A stretch of DNA of 64,000 nt from Salvator merianae (GCA_003586115.2 QVOM02000112.1:46740743-46804742), one strand, 5' to 3'. Positions 21,746 through 33,994 are shown, counted from the stretch's first letter. Numbers and translations are program-made. The notes: generated by a model from the sequence alone, not told the origin.

Positions 21746-22596
21746 TATACAGCGTAGGTGTACTACTTTCCCAAGCCTGACCTGCTGAGGTCACTTATCT
21801 GTCAGTAAAAGTGGGGGGCGGCTATACTTCAAAGCAAGGCTTCAAAAGATGCTTAAGCCTGTGCTGAGTTTATAAAAATGAAAGTCTTCTTCCTCCCAGC
21901 TTCTCTTACTGTCTCACACAAATGCTGCTTTCTCTTTGGGAAGGCCTTTGCAACCCTTGGTAGCATGTCTTAAATTCACCTTATGGATTATATGTATAGA
22001 AGAAAAAAAAAATCTCACTGCGGCTTCTTTCTGAAAGAAAGGGAGGGAGGCCTTATGCAACCCCAAATACCTGTTACTTCATTGGCTGGAAGAGAAAGGA
22101 GTTGGGTGCTTGTGCTACCTTTGAAGATTTGTGCTGGATGGGCAGATGCGGCCATCCTTACTTTCTTGAAAGTGGGTGTTCATCATGCATCAGGCACTGA
22201 AGCTGGTCTTTCAAATCTGAACACCCAGGACTATAGAAAGACAGAAACCAGATCATTTCTGTAATCTAGCCTTGATCAGATGCAGTACTGTACATATTGA
22301 TAAGGGACATCCTTGAGGCTAGATATGTGTTAACCACAAGAGAGAACTTTTTTGGGGGGGGGGGCAGGGTTGGTGACTGACCTATCCTCAGTGACTTGAA
22401 ATAAGCAAATGTGGATCATCAAGGAGAATGAATATTTCTACAGTATGGAAAGCCCCCCTCCAAACTTGTTTTGTTCTTAGCAGATAAATGAGTAATTCTT
22501 CAGGATTGTTAAAATACACCCTCCTCCTTCTAAGCAAACCTATAAAACAGTTTGTCTTCTAACTGACAGGGAAGATTTCTCAGACTGTGATCAGAT
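21746..22596. other. No recognisable feature
   Basis: I see nothing beyond a G-run at about 22353-22363. Confidence 0.35.
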
Positions 22597-22636
22597 ACAC
22601 ACACACACACATACACACACACACACACACACACAA
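22597..22636 (+). repeat. (AC)n microsatellite
   Basis: About 20 AC units with a single AT interruption. Confidence 0.95.
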
Positions 22637-22644
22637 AAACATCT

Positions 22645-22800
22645 CAGAGGCGGCTCAGAGACAGCTTTGAGGTGGGATCATTCACATACCAGTCTGCTAC
22701 TCCCCTTTCTCATGAACATTCTATGCTAGAAAAGGTAGACTTGGAAGACTTGGAAACACGAGTGCCACACACTGTCTCTATGAGGCGCCCCTTTTGTTAT
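22645..22800. mobile_element. MITE-like repeat R2, copy 1
   Basis: Homologous to 33995-34195: both carry GGCTCAGAG, CAGCTT, GTGGGATCATT-type sequence, TCATGAA.ATTCT and TCTNTGAGGC in the same order. The ends are poorly defined. Confidence 0.5.
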
Positions 22801-23564
22801 GTTTGAACACAGCCTCAGTGAAACTTATTAGAAATGTGTATTCCACATGCTTTCCCATTTCATATTTTGTGGAAATGAAGCTAGCTAGAGAAAAAGCAAA
22901 CCAATTCACAGAGTTATTTTGTGCTCAAAGTTCCTTGTTGTGCAAAAATAGTTTCACTCCTTCTATAAGTTTAGGACTGATGCAAATTAACTCCCAACCT
23001 CAATGCTGAGTCAGTTTTCAGATTTACAGCTAAAGGGGAAGAGACTCCAAAACCACCTTAGGCAAAAGGTGCGGCTAGGTTAAAATGCTAGCATAACTTT
23101 AAACGTGGAGGCATTACGCTATAATATAATCTTTCACTGCACTTTCTTTCTGTCACACCCAAAATTTATCCTGGGAAGAGCGTAGGCATGTTAAGAAGAT
23201 TCATTCCCTTATGCTCAGGTACGGAAAGGTATTACTGTACAACACAATGAAGCAGAATCTTGTGCAAGATTTTTCAAAATGTTATGGAATGTGCCACTTA
23301 GTATAAAATCATATGAAGAAGATGAAACAACGAAGGTAGATTTATGTATGAATCTTTCAAAATTAAGAATAAGCTAAGTAAAGAGAAGGGAATGTAAATT
23401 AATTAAAATCATTCTGCTCAAAAAGTTAAAAGAAGTATTTTTTTTCCTAAAAAAGCAGTTATTTTGTATGCTGTCACTCAATACAAGTGAGTCTCTAGAA
23501 GTCACAGATGTTTCTTGAAAGAACCAGAAATCAGCATGATTCTCTTTCTAAGCTTTCAGGCTGC
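22801..23564. other. No recognisable feature
   Basis: AT-rich DNA with no repeat, coding or RNA signal that I can support. Confidence 0.35.
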
Positions 23565-23690
23565 CCCACTGTGGATGGTTTTGTTCTGTGCCAGGAGCAA
23601 GCCATCCTAGTTTAGGACAGATCCCTTACTCCAGACTACTGGGGCCACTCCAACAAAGGGCCTATGCACACTTATCTGTTAGTGGGTGCT
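23565..23690. mobile_element. Harbinger-like repeat fragment
   Basis: CCCCACTGTGGATGG, GTTCTGTGCCAGGAGCAAGCCATCC and TAGTTTAGGACAG parallel blocks in 13270-13340 and 57830-57910. No terminal repeats. Confidence 0.4.
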
Positions 23691-24688
23691 GGACCACTCA
23701 CTGTTGAGGGTCATCCACACTGTGGGAACTGTGGGAACTCACCAGAAGTTGCAACAGGCTTCCCTGAAACCATCCAGTGGTGGACTGCTACAAAGCAGTT
23801 CACATGCTTACTAGGAGTGACTAGCTAGCTCCTGGATGCTGCGTTCACACCCTCTTCTGGGTGTGGCATGGTGAGTAGTTGTGGCAGCGTGACTAGGGCT
23901 ACGCAGTCACGCACAGTGTCCAGATTTCCATGGCAACATCTGAACACACACTGGATGTTGCTGCGGACCTTGCCATAGTGACCTGGCCTAGCCTGGCCTG
24001 GGCAAAGTGAGATGGTGAGATGCAGCTTGGAATTGGCATAAGCTTTGCATAAGGTAGATCCCAGCATCATGGGGCACAGCAGAAGAACCAACTAGCTGCT
24101 TAGCACTTGCCTCTGACATTCATCATGCACAGCCTTTTATCTGTCACAGAATTGCATACCTCTGCGTCCAATCTAAGACTTACCCCATATCACCGACACC
24201 AAATGGAAATGACAAATAATTGCTCAGCCCTTCCGCTCTCTGGAGGTAGCAGCAAGGACTGGAGTAGAACTGGCCACCCAAATGCCTGCAGCCCTATTTC
24301 ACTCCACCGGCAACCTGTCTCAGCTTGGAACACATTGCTTGTTCTGGGATGGAGTGGCCCACCCAGTCCTGGGACACCGCACACACGTGCAGAAAGGATC
24401 TCAGTATCTAAATGTTTCATTAATGGACTTGCAACAAAAGAAGATGAAAAAAACACACCAAATATAGGCCTATTGATTAATTTATGCAAACATTGTGGAT
24501 AATGCTTTTGTTTTGTTTACAATGGCTTTAGGGAATTTTAGGGTTTACGGAATTTTAAAATAAAATGTTATGACTTTCCCCTCCTTCTTATGCTATATAT
24601 TAAGCTGTTTCCTGAATTTTTCCACAGTTTTGACATACTGCTTAGGAGTGCCCCTGGAGTGCACATAACTAATTCCACAGGATTCTTT

Positions 24689-24708
24689 GTTTGCTTGCTT
24701 GCTTGCTC
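24689..24708 (+). repeat. Short (TTGC)n microsatellite
   Basis: About four TTGC units. Confidence 0.8.
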
Positions 24709-24842
24709 TTGTTTGTATTTGTTTTTCCAAGTGCTCCATATTGATTGTCACAGTTTGCCTGTTCTCCTTCAGAAATAAGTTTGTCCCCTTGTAATTTTAA
24801 TATTAGAGGTTTATCAGTCACCACTAGCACAAAATATTTATT

Positions 24843-25105
24843 CAGTGGCATAGGAAGGGGGGCGGGGGGGCGGGCCGCCTCAGGCGGCACGTTGTCCTGG
24901 GTGGCACATGCAGCCAGGTCCTTCTCTGCCCGCCCGGCACACAAAGTTTTGCTGGAGCATGAGTGCGAAGGAGAGTGTGGCGCCTGGCTGGCCGGCAGTC
25001 GTCGGGGCGGTGGCAGGGGTAGGAGGCTGCAGGGCAGGGCACCCTCGCTTGCACTCCTCTGCTGCCGTGTGGCCCCGGGCAGCAAAAACTTCAGCTACGC
25101 TGCTG
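24843..25105 (+). mobile_element. GC-rich hAT-like element, short copy
   Basis: The left end is CAGTGGCATAG and the right end GCTACGCTGCTG, inverted versions of each other with decay at CpG sites. Flanks are TATTTATT (24835-24842) and TATTTATC (25106-25113), seven of eight matching. It has no minisatellite and is close in sequence and length to 40091-40367, sharing GGCGGCACGTTGTCCTGGG-type sequence, CCTTCTCTGCC, ACAAAGTTT and GTGTGGCCCCGGG. It forms a short subfamily with that copy. Confidence 0.85.
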
Positions 25106-25249
25106 TATTTATCTGTTGCAAAATAACTGCCTTTCTGCCTGGTCAATATACCTGTACTGTGCAAGGTCTAGAGCCCTTCTGGGGCTCTCATTCTGCATTC
25201 TGGAATGGAACAGGGAGGAGCACAGAAGGGTGCTTGCTTGCCTGTTGCG

Positions 25250-25570
25250 GTTTAGCAGGGGAACCCATTTAGGCAGTGCACCCAGTGCCAAAATGGGTTT
25301 CCCTGGCCATCCCTTTCATTCCTGGCCATCAGAGTCCTTGCAGCAGGCCCCGAAGCTTGCGTGAGCTTTGGAGTGGCAGGAGTAGCATGGAGTGGCACGG
25401 GGCCTGCCCTGGATCAGGCTGTGTTATGCCTATAAATCAAGCAGTCAGATGTATAAGTGCAGACAGCCTTGTCTTGGGACAGCTGAACTGTTCCAGCAGG
25501 GAGCTGTTCCAGCTGGATCAGTCCAGCCCCTGCAAGCCCTTTCCTCTTGGCATTTGGGGAAAAAGAGCTG
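25250..25570. mobile_element. Harbinger-like repeat fragment
   Basis: CCAAAATGGGTTTCCCTGG, CATTCCTGGCC, GCTTGCGTGAGCTTTGGAG and the following blocks resemble the interior of 62959-63320. Ends not resolved. Confidence 0.4.
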
Positions 25571-25894
25571 ACTATAATCTGCTCTTCATATTGCACTGGA
25601 TAGGATTCTTCTTATTGTAATTTCTTCTTCTTTACCCTCATAATCATTTAGGCCACCTATATGATGTACAGTGGCATCCTCTCGTTAATACAAATCTCTG
25701 TGTTTAAATTACTTGAAAAGCATGAAGAAGACCAGCATCCGGTAGTGGCTGAAAATTATTCTCTATCACAGGAGGCTCTTGGCTGCCCCACTATTGCAGT
25801 GTTTCATTCAGAAAACCATAGTTTTCAAACAGTGATAAGGGGGTTCGTTGTTGTTGTTACTTCTCACTAGTCAGTCCCTGCCTCTTACATTATT

Positions 25895-26068
25895 TATTAA
25901 GGTAATAAGTGTGGAACCTAGCAAAAACTAGGTCATGCCCAGGCATTCCCATACATAAGATGGCCACAGCTGGTAGCCATTGCTTACTTCTCAGGAGAGG
26001 CTGGGGATTGAACCAATGATCCTCTGCTTTCCAGGCAGTTTGCTCTACCACTGAGCTACAGCCACTTG
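25895..26068 (-). mobile_element. tRNA-derived SINE
   Basis: On the minus strand box A TAGCTCAGTGG (26048-26058) and box B GGTTCAATCC (26005-26014) have the spacing of a tRNA-derived RNA polymerase III promoter. A tRNA-unrelated body follows, ending in an AT-rich tail. The head would not fold as a functional tRNA because the acceptor stem does not close and the sequence continues into the SINE body. Confidence 0.7.
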
Positions 26069-26182
26069 TGCAACAACCGTGGCACTTTTCTTTTAAAGTG
26101 AAGATGGGGAAGTGCTATGGTTGCAGAGCTTCCTGTCTTCCTGTGTAGATCCTGCATCCTCTATACCTGAGGCTAACAGCTT

Positions 26183-26218
26183 ATTGTGTTGTGTTGTGCT
26201 GTGCTGTGCTGTGCTGTA
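26183..26218 (+). repeat. (TGTGY)n pentanucleotide microsatellite
   Basis: About seven units, changing from TGTGT to TGTGC along the array. Confidence 0.9.
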
Positions 26219-26340
26219 TTTATTGATTTTTATATCTCCCTACTCCTAAGTCTCAGGATGGTGAAGAATAAACAGATAAAATAGTATCATAAAACAATTT
26301 AACTAAAAGGGAAATAAAATGGACCATAAAACATAAAAAG
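26219..26340 (-). mobile_element. LINE 3'-tail fragment
   Basis: TATTTATTGATTTTTATATC, CCTAAGTCTCAGGATGG and a following AAATAAAA-rich stretch match the reverse-strand tail layout at 18615-18720. No coding. Confidence 0.4.
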
Positions 26341-26784
26341 AAATGCATAGCACCGTCCTCTAACATCTCGCTGCTGTTCTCTTCTTGTTCCTTGACATGA
26401 TTACCTCCCGTGTCTATCAGTAAGAGAAAGGGTGCCCTGGATAGTAGGAAAGATATAAAGACATCTTTATAAAACTAAGTTTTATCTGTTGAATTGCCCT
26501 GATATGGTATCTACAATAGTAACTGCAGATAAAGCAGTGGCCAGTCAGGGTGACGACAGGTATGTGGGTAATCTAGGGAATCTCAGGCCGTGACTTCACT
26601 TCTGATGGAGGCGGCTTTGTCTGGAGCAGATGGGGGGAGGCAACCCTATCCATGGCACCCTCCTCAACTCCATTTCAGAGAGAGGAAGTACCATGTTCTG
26701 TGGCACCTCCTTGCTGGCAGGAAGAACCACCCTGCGATGGAAACACAATCCTGTCAGAAAACAGCTCACTCAGTTACTTCAAAG

Positions 26785-26975
26785 CAGCGGCGGTCCATCC
26801 CTTTAAAAGTGGGTGTTCGCGCCCGCCCCATCGCCATTCGCGGGGCCACCAAGCCTCTGTAGTGACACAGAGGGTTGCTAGGCGACCCGCTGCATCACTA
26901 CGGAGGCTCGGTGGCCCCGCGAACGGTGATGGGGCGGGTGTGAACACCCACTTTTAAAGGGACAGACCGCCACTG
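26785..26975. mobile_element. Fold-back hAT-like MITE with perfect 8-bp target duplication
   Basis: The left half (CAGCGGCGGTCCATCCCTTT...) and the complement of the right half (CAGTGGCGGTCTGTCCCTTT...) match over about 85 bp, so nearly the whole 191-bp element is one hairpin. Both sides carry CTTCAAAG (26777-26784 and 26976-26983). Most differences between the arms are CpG-type transitions. A related sequence without clear ends lies at 29062-29180. Confidence 0.92.
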
Positions 26976-27619
26976 CTTCAAAGGTGCCTGCTGCCACTAA
27001 AATTAAGCCTGAGTGGCAGCAGAACCTTCTTAGGATGACAAAGGCACCCTATTCCAGTAAGTGAAGTTGCGGTCTCTGTTTTGCCGTTCCAAATCAGTTC
27101 ACAAGAATTATCTGTTGCTGTCCTTTCATTACCCACTGCTGTATATATAATATGGGAGTAGTTCACTCTGACAAGCTGATGTAGATATGAGAAGGAGTAA
27201 TCTCAAGCAAATGGCCTTTATTTTTTTCCTCAGAATTATTAATTTATATGCTCCTAGCTAGAATCCTCTCATCCCATTCTCAATTATATTGTGTGCAGGG
27301 AAACAATGGGATTGATTGCAGCTGTTCCTTCTCCTACCATTACCTTGTCTGTTGTACTCCCAAAAGGAGTATTTTGTGCCTATGGTGACATCTCATGCAT
27401 TTTAGAACTATGCACAAACTGGTTCTAAAATCCATGTCCACATTTTCCACCTTAGAATGGTGGAATTCTCCAAACGCTGCTGAACACTTTGGCCTTCGCA
27501 AAATGAGGATGCACCATGAGAGTAAATGTCCAAACTCTGCAAATACAAAAGGACCCATGCTTTCAGATATTGCTCTCTGGAGAGCGGCAGAACTAGTGCA
27601 TACATCTTCAATTTTGCTG

Positions 27620-27785
27620 TTTGGTATCATCAGTTTGTGGCCAACTCCTGACAACTACGAGGACAACCACACAGTTTTGTTGGCCAATATAGAAGGGCTT
27701 TGCCATTACCTTAATATGGGGAGATCTCAGGGACTGAACTTGCAACCCATTGCTTCCCAAACTGGGGCTCAGTTATGGAGACATA
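27620..27785 (-). mobile_element. Degenerate tRNA-derived SINE with conserved tail domain
   Basis: On the minus strand a tRNA-like head with AGTTCAGTCCC as a decayed box B is followed by GGTAATGGCAAA, then a TTGTCAGGAGTTGGCC block near the end. That order resembles reptilian tRNA SINEs, whose body carries 'GGCAATGGCAAACC...GTCGGCT'. Box A is hardly recognisable. Confidence 0.45.
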
Positions 27786-27839
27786 TCTGTTTATCCAAAT
27801 TTCCATATGCTTGGGCTATCAAATTCCTTGGGGAAAATA

Positions 27840-27901
27840 TTTTTAAAAGTGAGCAGCCTGGTGCCATCCATTTTTAAAAGTGAGCAGTCTGGTGCCACCC
27901 A
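27840..27901 (+). repeat. 31-bp tandem duplication
   Basis: TTTTTAAAAGTGAGCAG followed by CTGGTGCCA occurs twice in succession with a few changes. Confidence 0.85.
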
Positions 27902-27971
27902 CAACCTCCAGCTTCCATTGCACTGAGGAACAAAACCACTTTTGACAGGTTCTGCATCTCCACTGTTACTT

Positions 27972-28470
27972 GGGACCTTTTTGCACTTTAAGCTAGTGAG
28001 CGTCAGAGATGTTCACTAACTAAGTGCACCTGCTCTGCACAAAGGTCTATGTGACCAGGAGGATCCTACATCTGCTCCCAATCATGACTAGCTGTGGAGC
28101 AGTAAATGGTGCTCTACAACTTGACTGGAAGCAGCTGTCCTGCTCCTGGACAAGTGCATTTGCACCTGCTTCCAGGTGCAAACACATGATTGTGCACCAC
28201 AGCTGTGCCTGCACAATTATGTGATTCTGCCTATGTGTGCCTACATGATCAGTGACACTGCCAGTCAGCATGGCAGCGGCTGAACATTTCCCAGCCGTTA
28301 TCATGGTGATGTTCAGAAGCAGGATACCAGTATTTCCAGTGCAAATGCTGGTATCCTGCTGGTATTCTCATTGAGGGCCCCATAGAGCAAATGGTGTCTG
28401 TGCTGCATGGTCCAGTCTACCTTAGAATGGGATCATTATCCCCTTCTAAGGTGCAAAGTGCAAAAACACC
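27972..28470 (+). mobile_element. Harbinger-like non-autonomous element, 3-bp target duplication
   Basis: The left end is GGGACCTTTTTGCACTTT and the complement of the right end GGTGTTTTTGCACTTTGC. CTT flanks both sides (27969-27971, 28471-28473). The interior is homologous to the complement of 54360-54782, sharing AGCAGGATACCA, GCAAATGCTGG, CCATGGTGA-type and GTGGAGCA blocks. No transposase coding. The 3-bp duplication suggests PIF/Harbinger, but that assignment is tentative. Confidence 0.65.
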
Positions 28471-29061
28471 CTTGGTTTCTCTGGAAACACTGTTTGGCTA
28501 CTTTTACTGGTGTGGTGACACACCCAGAGCAAGAGTGCTTGAACACTCTGCCACAAGACCAGTAATTTTACATGTCCCTGTGGTATTTTACATGTCCCTG
28601 AAATGCTAGATGGATATTATGCAGACAGGGAGAATTTCTTTTTATGAAATATTATGTACATTGTTAATGGAACTTCAAAATCAGCATCTTTCAGACAAGA
28701 GCATCCTATACTGTTATTTTCATCAATTTACTTTTCATGCTAATTAATTCTTTTATGCATGGGTGTATCTGTGCTACTACTTTGATGATTCCTATGTTCC
28801 CAAAGTTGTGAGGTGACTATTTATTTCACAACTATATAGCTGGTGTTCTTCACTGGGCAGCAAATATAGTAAAGATACAGGATAGAAGGTGTTTGCACAG
28901 GATGTTATAAAAGATAATATAGTAAAGACTGAGCCTTGGTAGACCAAAGCAGGGTGAGCTGCCATTTATCACTGATTACAACAGGTTTATTATTGCTACT
29001 CATGTCATCTATTTCTGCTGTTTTGTTTTCTGTGATAGATGTGAGTCAATTGTCATGTTTC

Positions 29062-29180
29062 AAGCCAGCGACCTGCTGCGACAGTACGGAGACCTGGAGG
29101 CCCCGCGAACAGCCATGGCGTGCTTTGCGTGGGCTGCAAACACCCGCCCTTAAAGCTGGCAGCCGCCGCCGTGACTTCTA
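29062..29180 (+). mobile_element. Fragment related to the 26785-26975 MITE
   Basis: GCGACCTGCTGCGACAGTACGG, GGCCCCGCGAACAG and AACACCCGCCCTTAAAG follow the right half of the fold-back MITE. The left half and terminal repeats are absent. Confidence 0.5.
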
Positions 29181-30310
29181 GAAGTGGTGGCCTGCATGCA
29201 AACAGCATGCTTACTGCTATAAGGGCTAGAGTGCTTTCTTGCATGCACTCCAGCACTGAAGCAGCAGGAGCCACTGTCATATGGCTTCTGCCCCTGTTGG
29301 TTTGTTGAGCCCTAAAGAGCTGCAGGGCAGGCTCTGAAGTGCACTTCCTATGTCCAATTCTAGGTGCGCCGCTGGCTGGGAGAATAATCTGCAAAATTTG
29401 ATGTATTCATTGCCACACACTGGCTCACACAGGCAATATGAATTAGTTTTCTCTTTCTCTATTTTTTTTTCTTTCTCTGTTCTTTTTCTGCATGCATATT
29501 TATCATGCACATAGAGCAAGTCTTCACTGAGCATTGTGCTTCGGGGATATTAAATTTTCTCAGCATGAAAACTGCTGTAGAAGCTCCATGAATATATGAA
29601 CTCTAGCAGTTTAAAGTAGCTTATAGTGAGGGGAAAGGGGCACTTTGCAGTTCCTAATTGCACATACATGCCTGTATATTCACCTGAAGTCAAGCTGGAG
29701 CCAGAGTAACTTTGCCTTTAGCTAATCTGAGGAAAGGATACAGTATGTCTATTTCCCCAGGGTGTAGCATTTGGCAAGTCACCCTGAATGTCTCATTTCA
29801 AAATGTCTTAACAGAAATTTGAAAGGCAAACAGATTAAGAATGTGAGAATGTTTTGTAAAATGAGAAATGAAAAAGTCTTTGGATTGGACTGCACCATCA
29901 ACCTCCCCACCAACCTTTACCATGGGTGACTTTGAGACCGCAGGACCACTTTCAAAAACTGGCACCTATTTATGGCTGCAGGAACAAAAGTGGGAGCCTG
30001 TATGAGAAAGCTGCAGCAGCAGGGCACAGTATGAAAAACTTGAGATAGAGTGGTGCCATCTTGGGCCATTTCTACACAGACCGGTATCCTGGCCCATAGA
30101 GAGGTCTAGCCCACTTCATTCCATGTACTAGTGTAGGTCGAAGCAGGTTCCATCCCCGTGGAATGCTCTGTCCACACTGGCCAGAGCATAGACTGGAAAA
30201 AGGCATGCCAAATGGAGCTCTATTGAGGTCTATCATTATACTGTTACAGAAACTGCTTCTGTACACATGTCTAGCCCTGTCCCCATGCCTGCACAGGATC
30301 TTTAGAACTA

Positions 30311-30425
30311 CAGTGATACCTTGGTACTCAACTGCCTTGAAACTCAATGAATTTGGTACTCAACACATTTCGACATGGAAATTTTGTCTTGGTACTCATC
30401 ATTTGTTTGGTACTCAACGCACAAG
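30311..30425 (+). mobile_element. Left end of a hAT-like repeat
   Basis: CAGTGATACCTTGGTACTCAA followed by repeated TTGGTACTCAAC phrases at about 30352, 30390 and 30407 is the layout of a vertebrate hAT terminal region with CAGTGGTACCT ends. No matching right end was found. Confidence 0.4.
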
Positions 30426-30539
30426 CTAGAACTTGTCAGTGCAAGTTGCCTCGTGACTTGCTACTCTTTCCAGCCAAAACAAAGGGTCAAGTGTTAGTCA
30501 CATGGTAGCTCTTGGCCTGTGCATATCCAGTGACCTTTG

Positions 30540-31375
30540 GTTACCAAGTCTTAATCAAACCTGCTTGATCACCTGCAAAGTAACTGCTATCAAGTCCAAA
30601 ATGATGTCCTTGTCAGCTCCTATCCATTGCAGTGACAATTGACCCAAAATGTCCAGATCCTTCCCCAAATGTTCAAAGCTAGATGAGATCTGAGACCTCA
30701 TGTCTTTAATCTTGTTACCAACAACTCCTAATTAGTTGGCAACTATCTCATTGTCCACAGCATTCAGAACAGTCCTAGCAGCACCTAAAGTGGTGGTTGC
30801 AGTTTCTCTGGTGAACCATGTATGTAATTATTTCTTTTGCAAAACACTCCAATGGTTTTCCCAATAATGCCACTGGTTCTATACCACACAAACATAAACC
30901 TCATACACAGGAAACACCTTGGAAATGTTTAAAATTGTGAAATTTAAATGCACTGTAGTCAGAATGGGCTGCATTTGTGAGTGAACACCAACCCTAATGC
31001 CCAGTCTAATCCGTGTATTGCCAACATACAAATGAAGTCTCAGATGCAATTGAAAAACCACAGAAGTGTTCAATTCAGCCCTCAGGTAGAAGGGTGACTG
31101 TTCTGGATCATTTGGGGCACACAATGCCATCACAGCTAGCATAGCATCCCATCACTTTGCTATTTCCGTTGATCACTTCCAGGAAGGAGAATATAATTCT
31201 ACAGTGAGCTCAGCGTCTGTGATGGACACCTTTAGGACTCCTCCTTGCTCGTATATGCTTTTGATGTTGCCTCGGTCTCTTGGGTTCACATGCGTGGTCC
31301 ATATGCCAATCTTGTAGGGAAAGAGATGACCATACAATACCAGGAGACACTTCACATCATGCCATCTGCACATGC
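30540..31375 (-). pseudogene. Decayed reading frame, possibly retroviral envelope-like
   Basis: One minus-strand frame runs from about 31375 to 30540 with roughly half a dozen stops (among them 31173-31175, one near 31157 and 30879-30881) but little loss of phase: about 280 codons. It contains two potential N-glycosylation sites (NFT and NIS). Downstream is a heptad-like stretch with LNAVDNEIVAN, followed by charged and hydrophobic alternation. That layout loosely recalls the transmembrane subunit of retroviral envelope genes. No LTRs, gag or pol were recognised nearby, so both the family and the retroviral origin are uncertain. Confidence 0.35.
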
Positions 31376-31699
31376 CATATTCTCATTCAAGTACCATCTC
31401 CTTGGGTCTGTAAATGCACGTCCCTCTGAGATCAGTCAGCATTTGTTTTATACCACAGAAAGATTCTCCTCTGTATACAGTCCAAAACCACTTTCTCTGG
31501 GCTTGAGAAGAAAACATGCCTATAATAGCCAGCTGCTGTCAGGATGGCACAGCCACACATCAGACCCAAGCAAGTTGCTATCTCTTCTCACAGCTCCTGT
31601 AAAAGAGGGGCTTCATGGGTACAGGCTAAATTCACCAGAAGGATGGAGAACAAAACTTCTCTCCATTTCTCAATGATACAAACTCAGGAAGAGTGGGAC

Positions 31700-33990
31700 T
31701 GATGAGTCTCATACTCCCCATTTATACAATAGCATTGTTAGAAACAGAAAATAATAAACTGGGTTTGTTGGGGGAAATTACTTGTCCCAGTTATTTCAGC
31801 AGGATCCTAAGACTAAAAGGTTGGTGTAACAAACTTCTCAGAGATTGCAATTGGCTGGCATGTGTTACCAAGGGAAAAGGGAAAAAGGAGGGAATTCTGA
31901 GGCAGTAAATGAATGCAAATAAACAATCTTTACTAAAAACAATAAAAAGGAAAAGCGGCAATTTATTTAGCAGCTGCAATAGCTAGCAACAAGGCAATGG
32001 ACTTTGGCAATGATATAGCAATCAGGCAGGTTCAAAGATACAGAATAAAATGACAAGGATACTGTATGGAAAGTTTAAAACAATGCTGCTGGCTAAACTG
32101 TGACAAGTGTCTTGGTCTTCCTGTGTGTGTGTGGTACAATCTAACCAAGGTCCCTAACAATTTTAGCAAATGTCTCCTAGTTTCCCCAGTTGTCTGAGGT
32201 ACATTCCTCCCACCTTGACCAATAAAATATCTCCACCGTGTGACTATCTCAGCTTTGGATCTTGGATAAAATTGCCCACTACCCCATCTGGTCCTACGTT
32301 CCACCCAAAAGCACTATTCTCACTAATAAAAATAATAAACAGCCAGCAGCAAGAAAAAGCGGTTCTAAAAATCCTAGGATCGGCAGCAGATGTCCAGCCC
32401 AGGGTGCTCTGTAGCCAGAAAATGGAGGGAAAGAGAGGGAGATCCCTTTTTCTCTGTGACTTAGTTCAATGAAGCTGAAAATCAGCCTAGAAGTGAAATT
32501 CAGATTAAGCACTACTGAGATATAGTGTAAAAGTCCTCTCTGAAGAGCATGAGGCTGCACCAACTTTGGAAAGACAGAAGAAAATGGTAGTGATCTCCAG
32601 AGAAGCTCAGGCTTTTTGCTCTTGGATGCAGGAGGCGAAGGGAGGCAATGAGCCTTCTCAAATCTCAGGATGTCTCCCTACACTAAGCCAGTGTGGGAAT
32701 GAGGGAGAAAGAGTGCACTTAAAGCTCCAGGGATGGATTGGTTCAGGGACGAACTTGGGTAAGGGACAAATCTGCATTTTGTTTACAGGTTAAATGTAAA
32801 CTGGGGAATTAAAGTCCAATCAAACTGGCAGGGCTACAGGGAATACTGAGCCTAAAAGGATAATGAAATTGTCAACTATTCCCCCAAATACCATGCCCAA
32901 TGGGAAGTAAGGCTGAAACACCAAACAAAGTCCAGGCTTTTCCTGTTTACAGTAACTTCTGTCCTAGAGTGAAGGCTGTAAAGGTGGAGGGGGGAATGAA
33001 GGAAAAATCTCAATTTAAAATGGAGTTTCCTGAACTTCAAAGGCTCCATGCCAGCTTCAAGGACTGAATGTAGCATTTGAAGTCAGTGTTGGAGTCTAGG
33101 ACAGGAGTAGCTGTCTGAGTGTGAACAGCCCTATCCTGTCTCATTCGCAACTCATCCTAGCATATTCCAGACAGGGTATCTCATCCTGGTCCAGAATAAA
33201 AGAGTAAAGTGTGAAAAGGTTCATAAACTTGATTAATTTGGATTTCTGTGCAGATTAGATAATAGGAGCAGTGCAATATGCAAATGCAGAAAGTCAACAC
33301 AGCATAGGGTAAACGAACAATTAGCCAGTTGTTGATGCATCTTATCAAGTAAATGGCTCCTTTCAGTAAGTGAAGTTGGGATTAGGACTAAGGATCAGAT
33401 GTCATTTCAGTGGGAAGAGGAATGAAAAGAACTCACAATTAGTTTGTTTTCTTTTTTTGTCCTGAGGTTAGCCTCAGGCCCTTCCTCCCCCCCCCATGCC
33501 AGTTTTGGCATGTCTCAACAGACCCTACCTCTAGGTTCCTCTGTAACATAGGACAATCTCACACATCTCACTGGAAGAACTTGGATCTCTGTCCCTAAGC
33601 CTAGGAACCTTTGCCTCTTCCCTTTACCCTCCAAGAGCAGCATTCCAGGGAGATCATGTCTTCTCTGCCCCAGCAGTATGGGTTACTGGGGAAGGACTTC
33701 TCAAAGCCTTGCAACTCCATGTGGAACTGGGGCAGCACAAATGGAGAGACCTGTGGATTATCTCTCAGGCTTGCCTTGGGTGGCAGAGCCAAGATGGGTC
33801 AGCAGTGACTGCTAGTTTTCCCTCAAGGAGAACCATGAGCCTGGAGACTTCTTGGCAGCATGGGGGATCAGCAGAGAAATGTCTGTCTCTACTGATCTGG
33901 AGAACTCATTCTGGACTTTGTGCAGCCAAATGGAGCTGTTCCTTTAGCAGCTCAACTGGTCTGAGCTGACTGTTATTACATACAGTAAAA
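31700..33990. other. No recognisable feature
   Basis: These 2.3 kb are AT-rich, with no transposon ends or coding motifs that I can support. Phrases such as AAATAAACAATCTTTACTAAAAA near 31917 might belong to an old LTR, but I could not find a matching pair. Confidence 0.3.
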
Positions 33991-33994
33991 AGAA

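Noticed and set aside
26005..26058. Possible functional tRNA gene
   Set aside because: Box A and box B are present, but the acceptor stem does not close and the sequence continues into a SINE body.
31245..31676. Plus-strand open frame of 143 codons
   Set aside because: No recognisable motif, and it lies partly antisense to the longer decayed minus-strand frame.
31900..32200. Possible LTR with polyadenylation-like AATAAA sequence
   Set aside because: No second LTR, primer-binding site or polypurine tract could be found.
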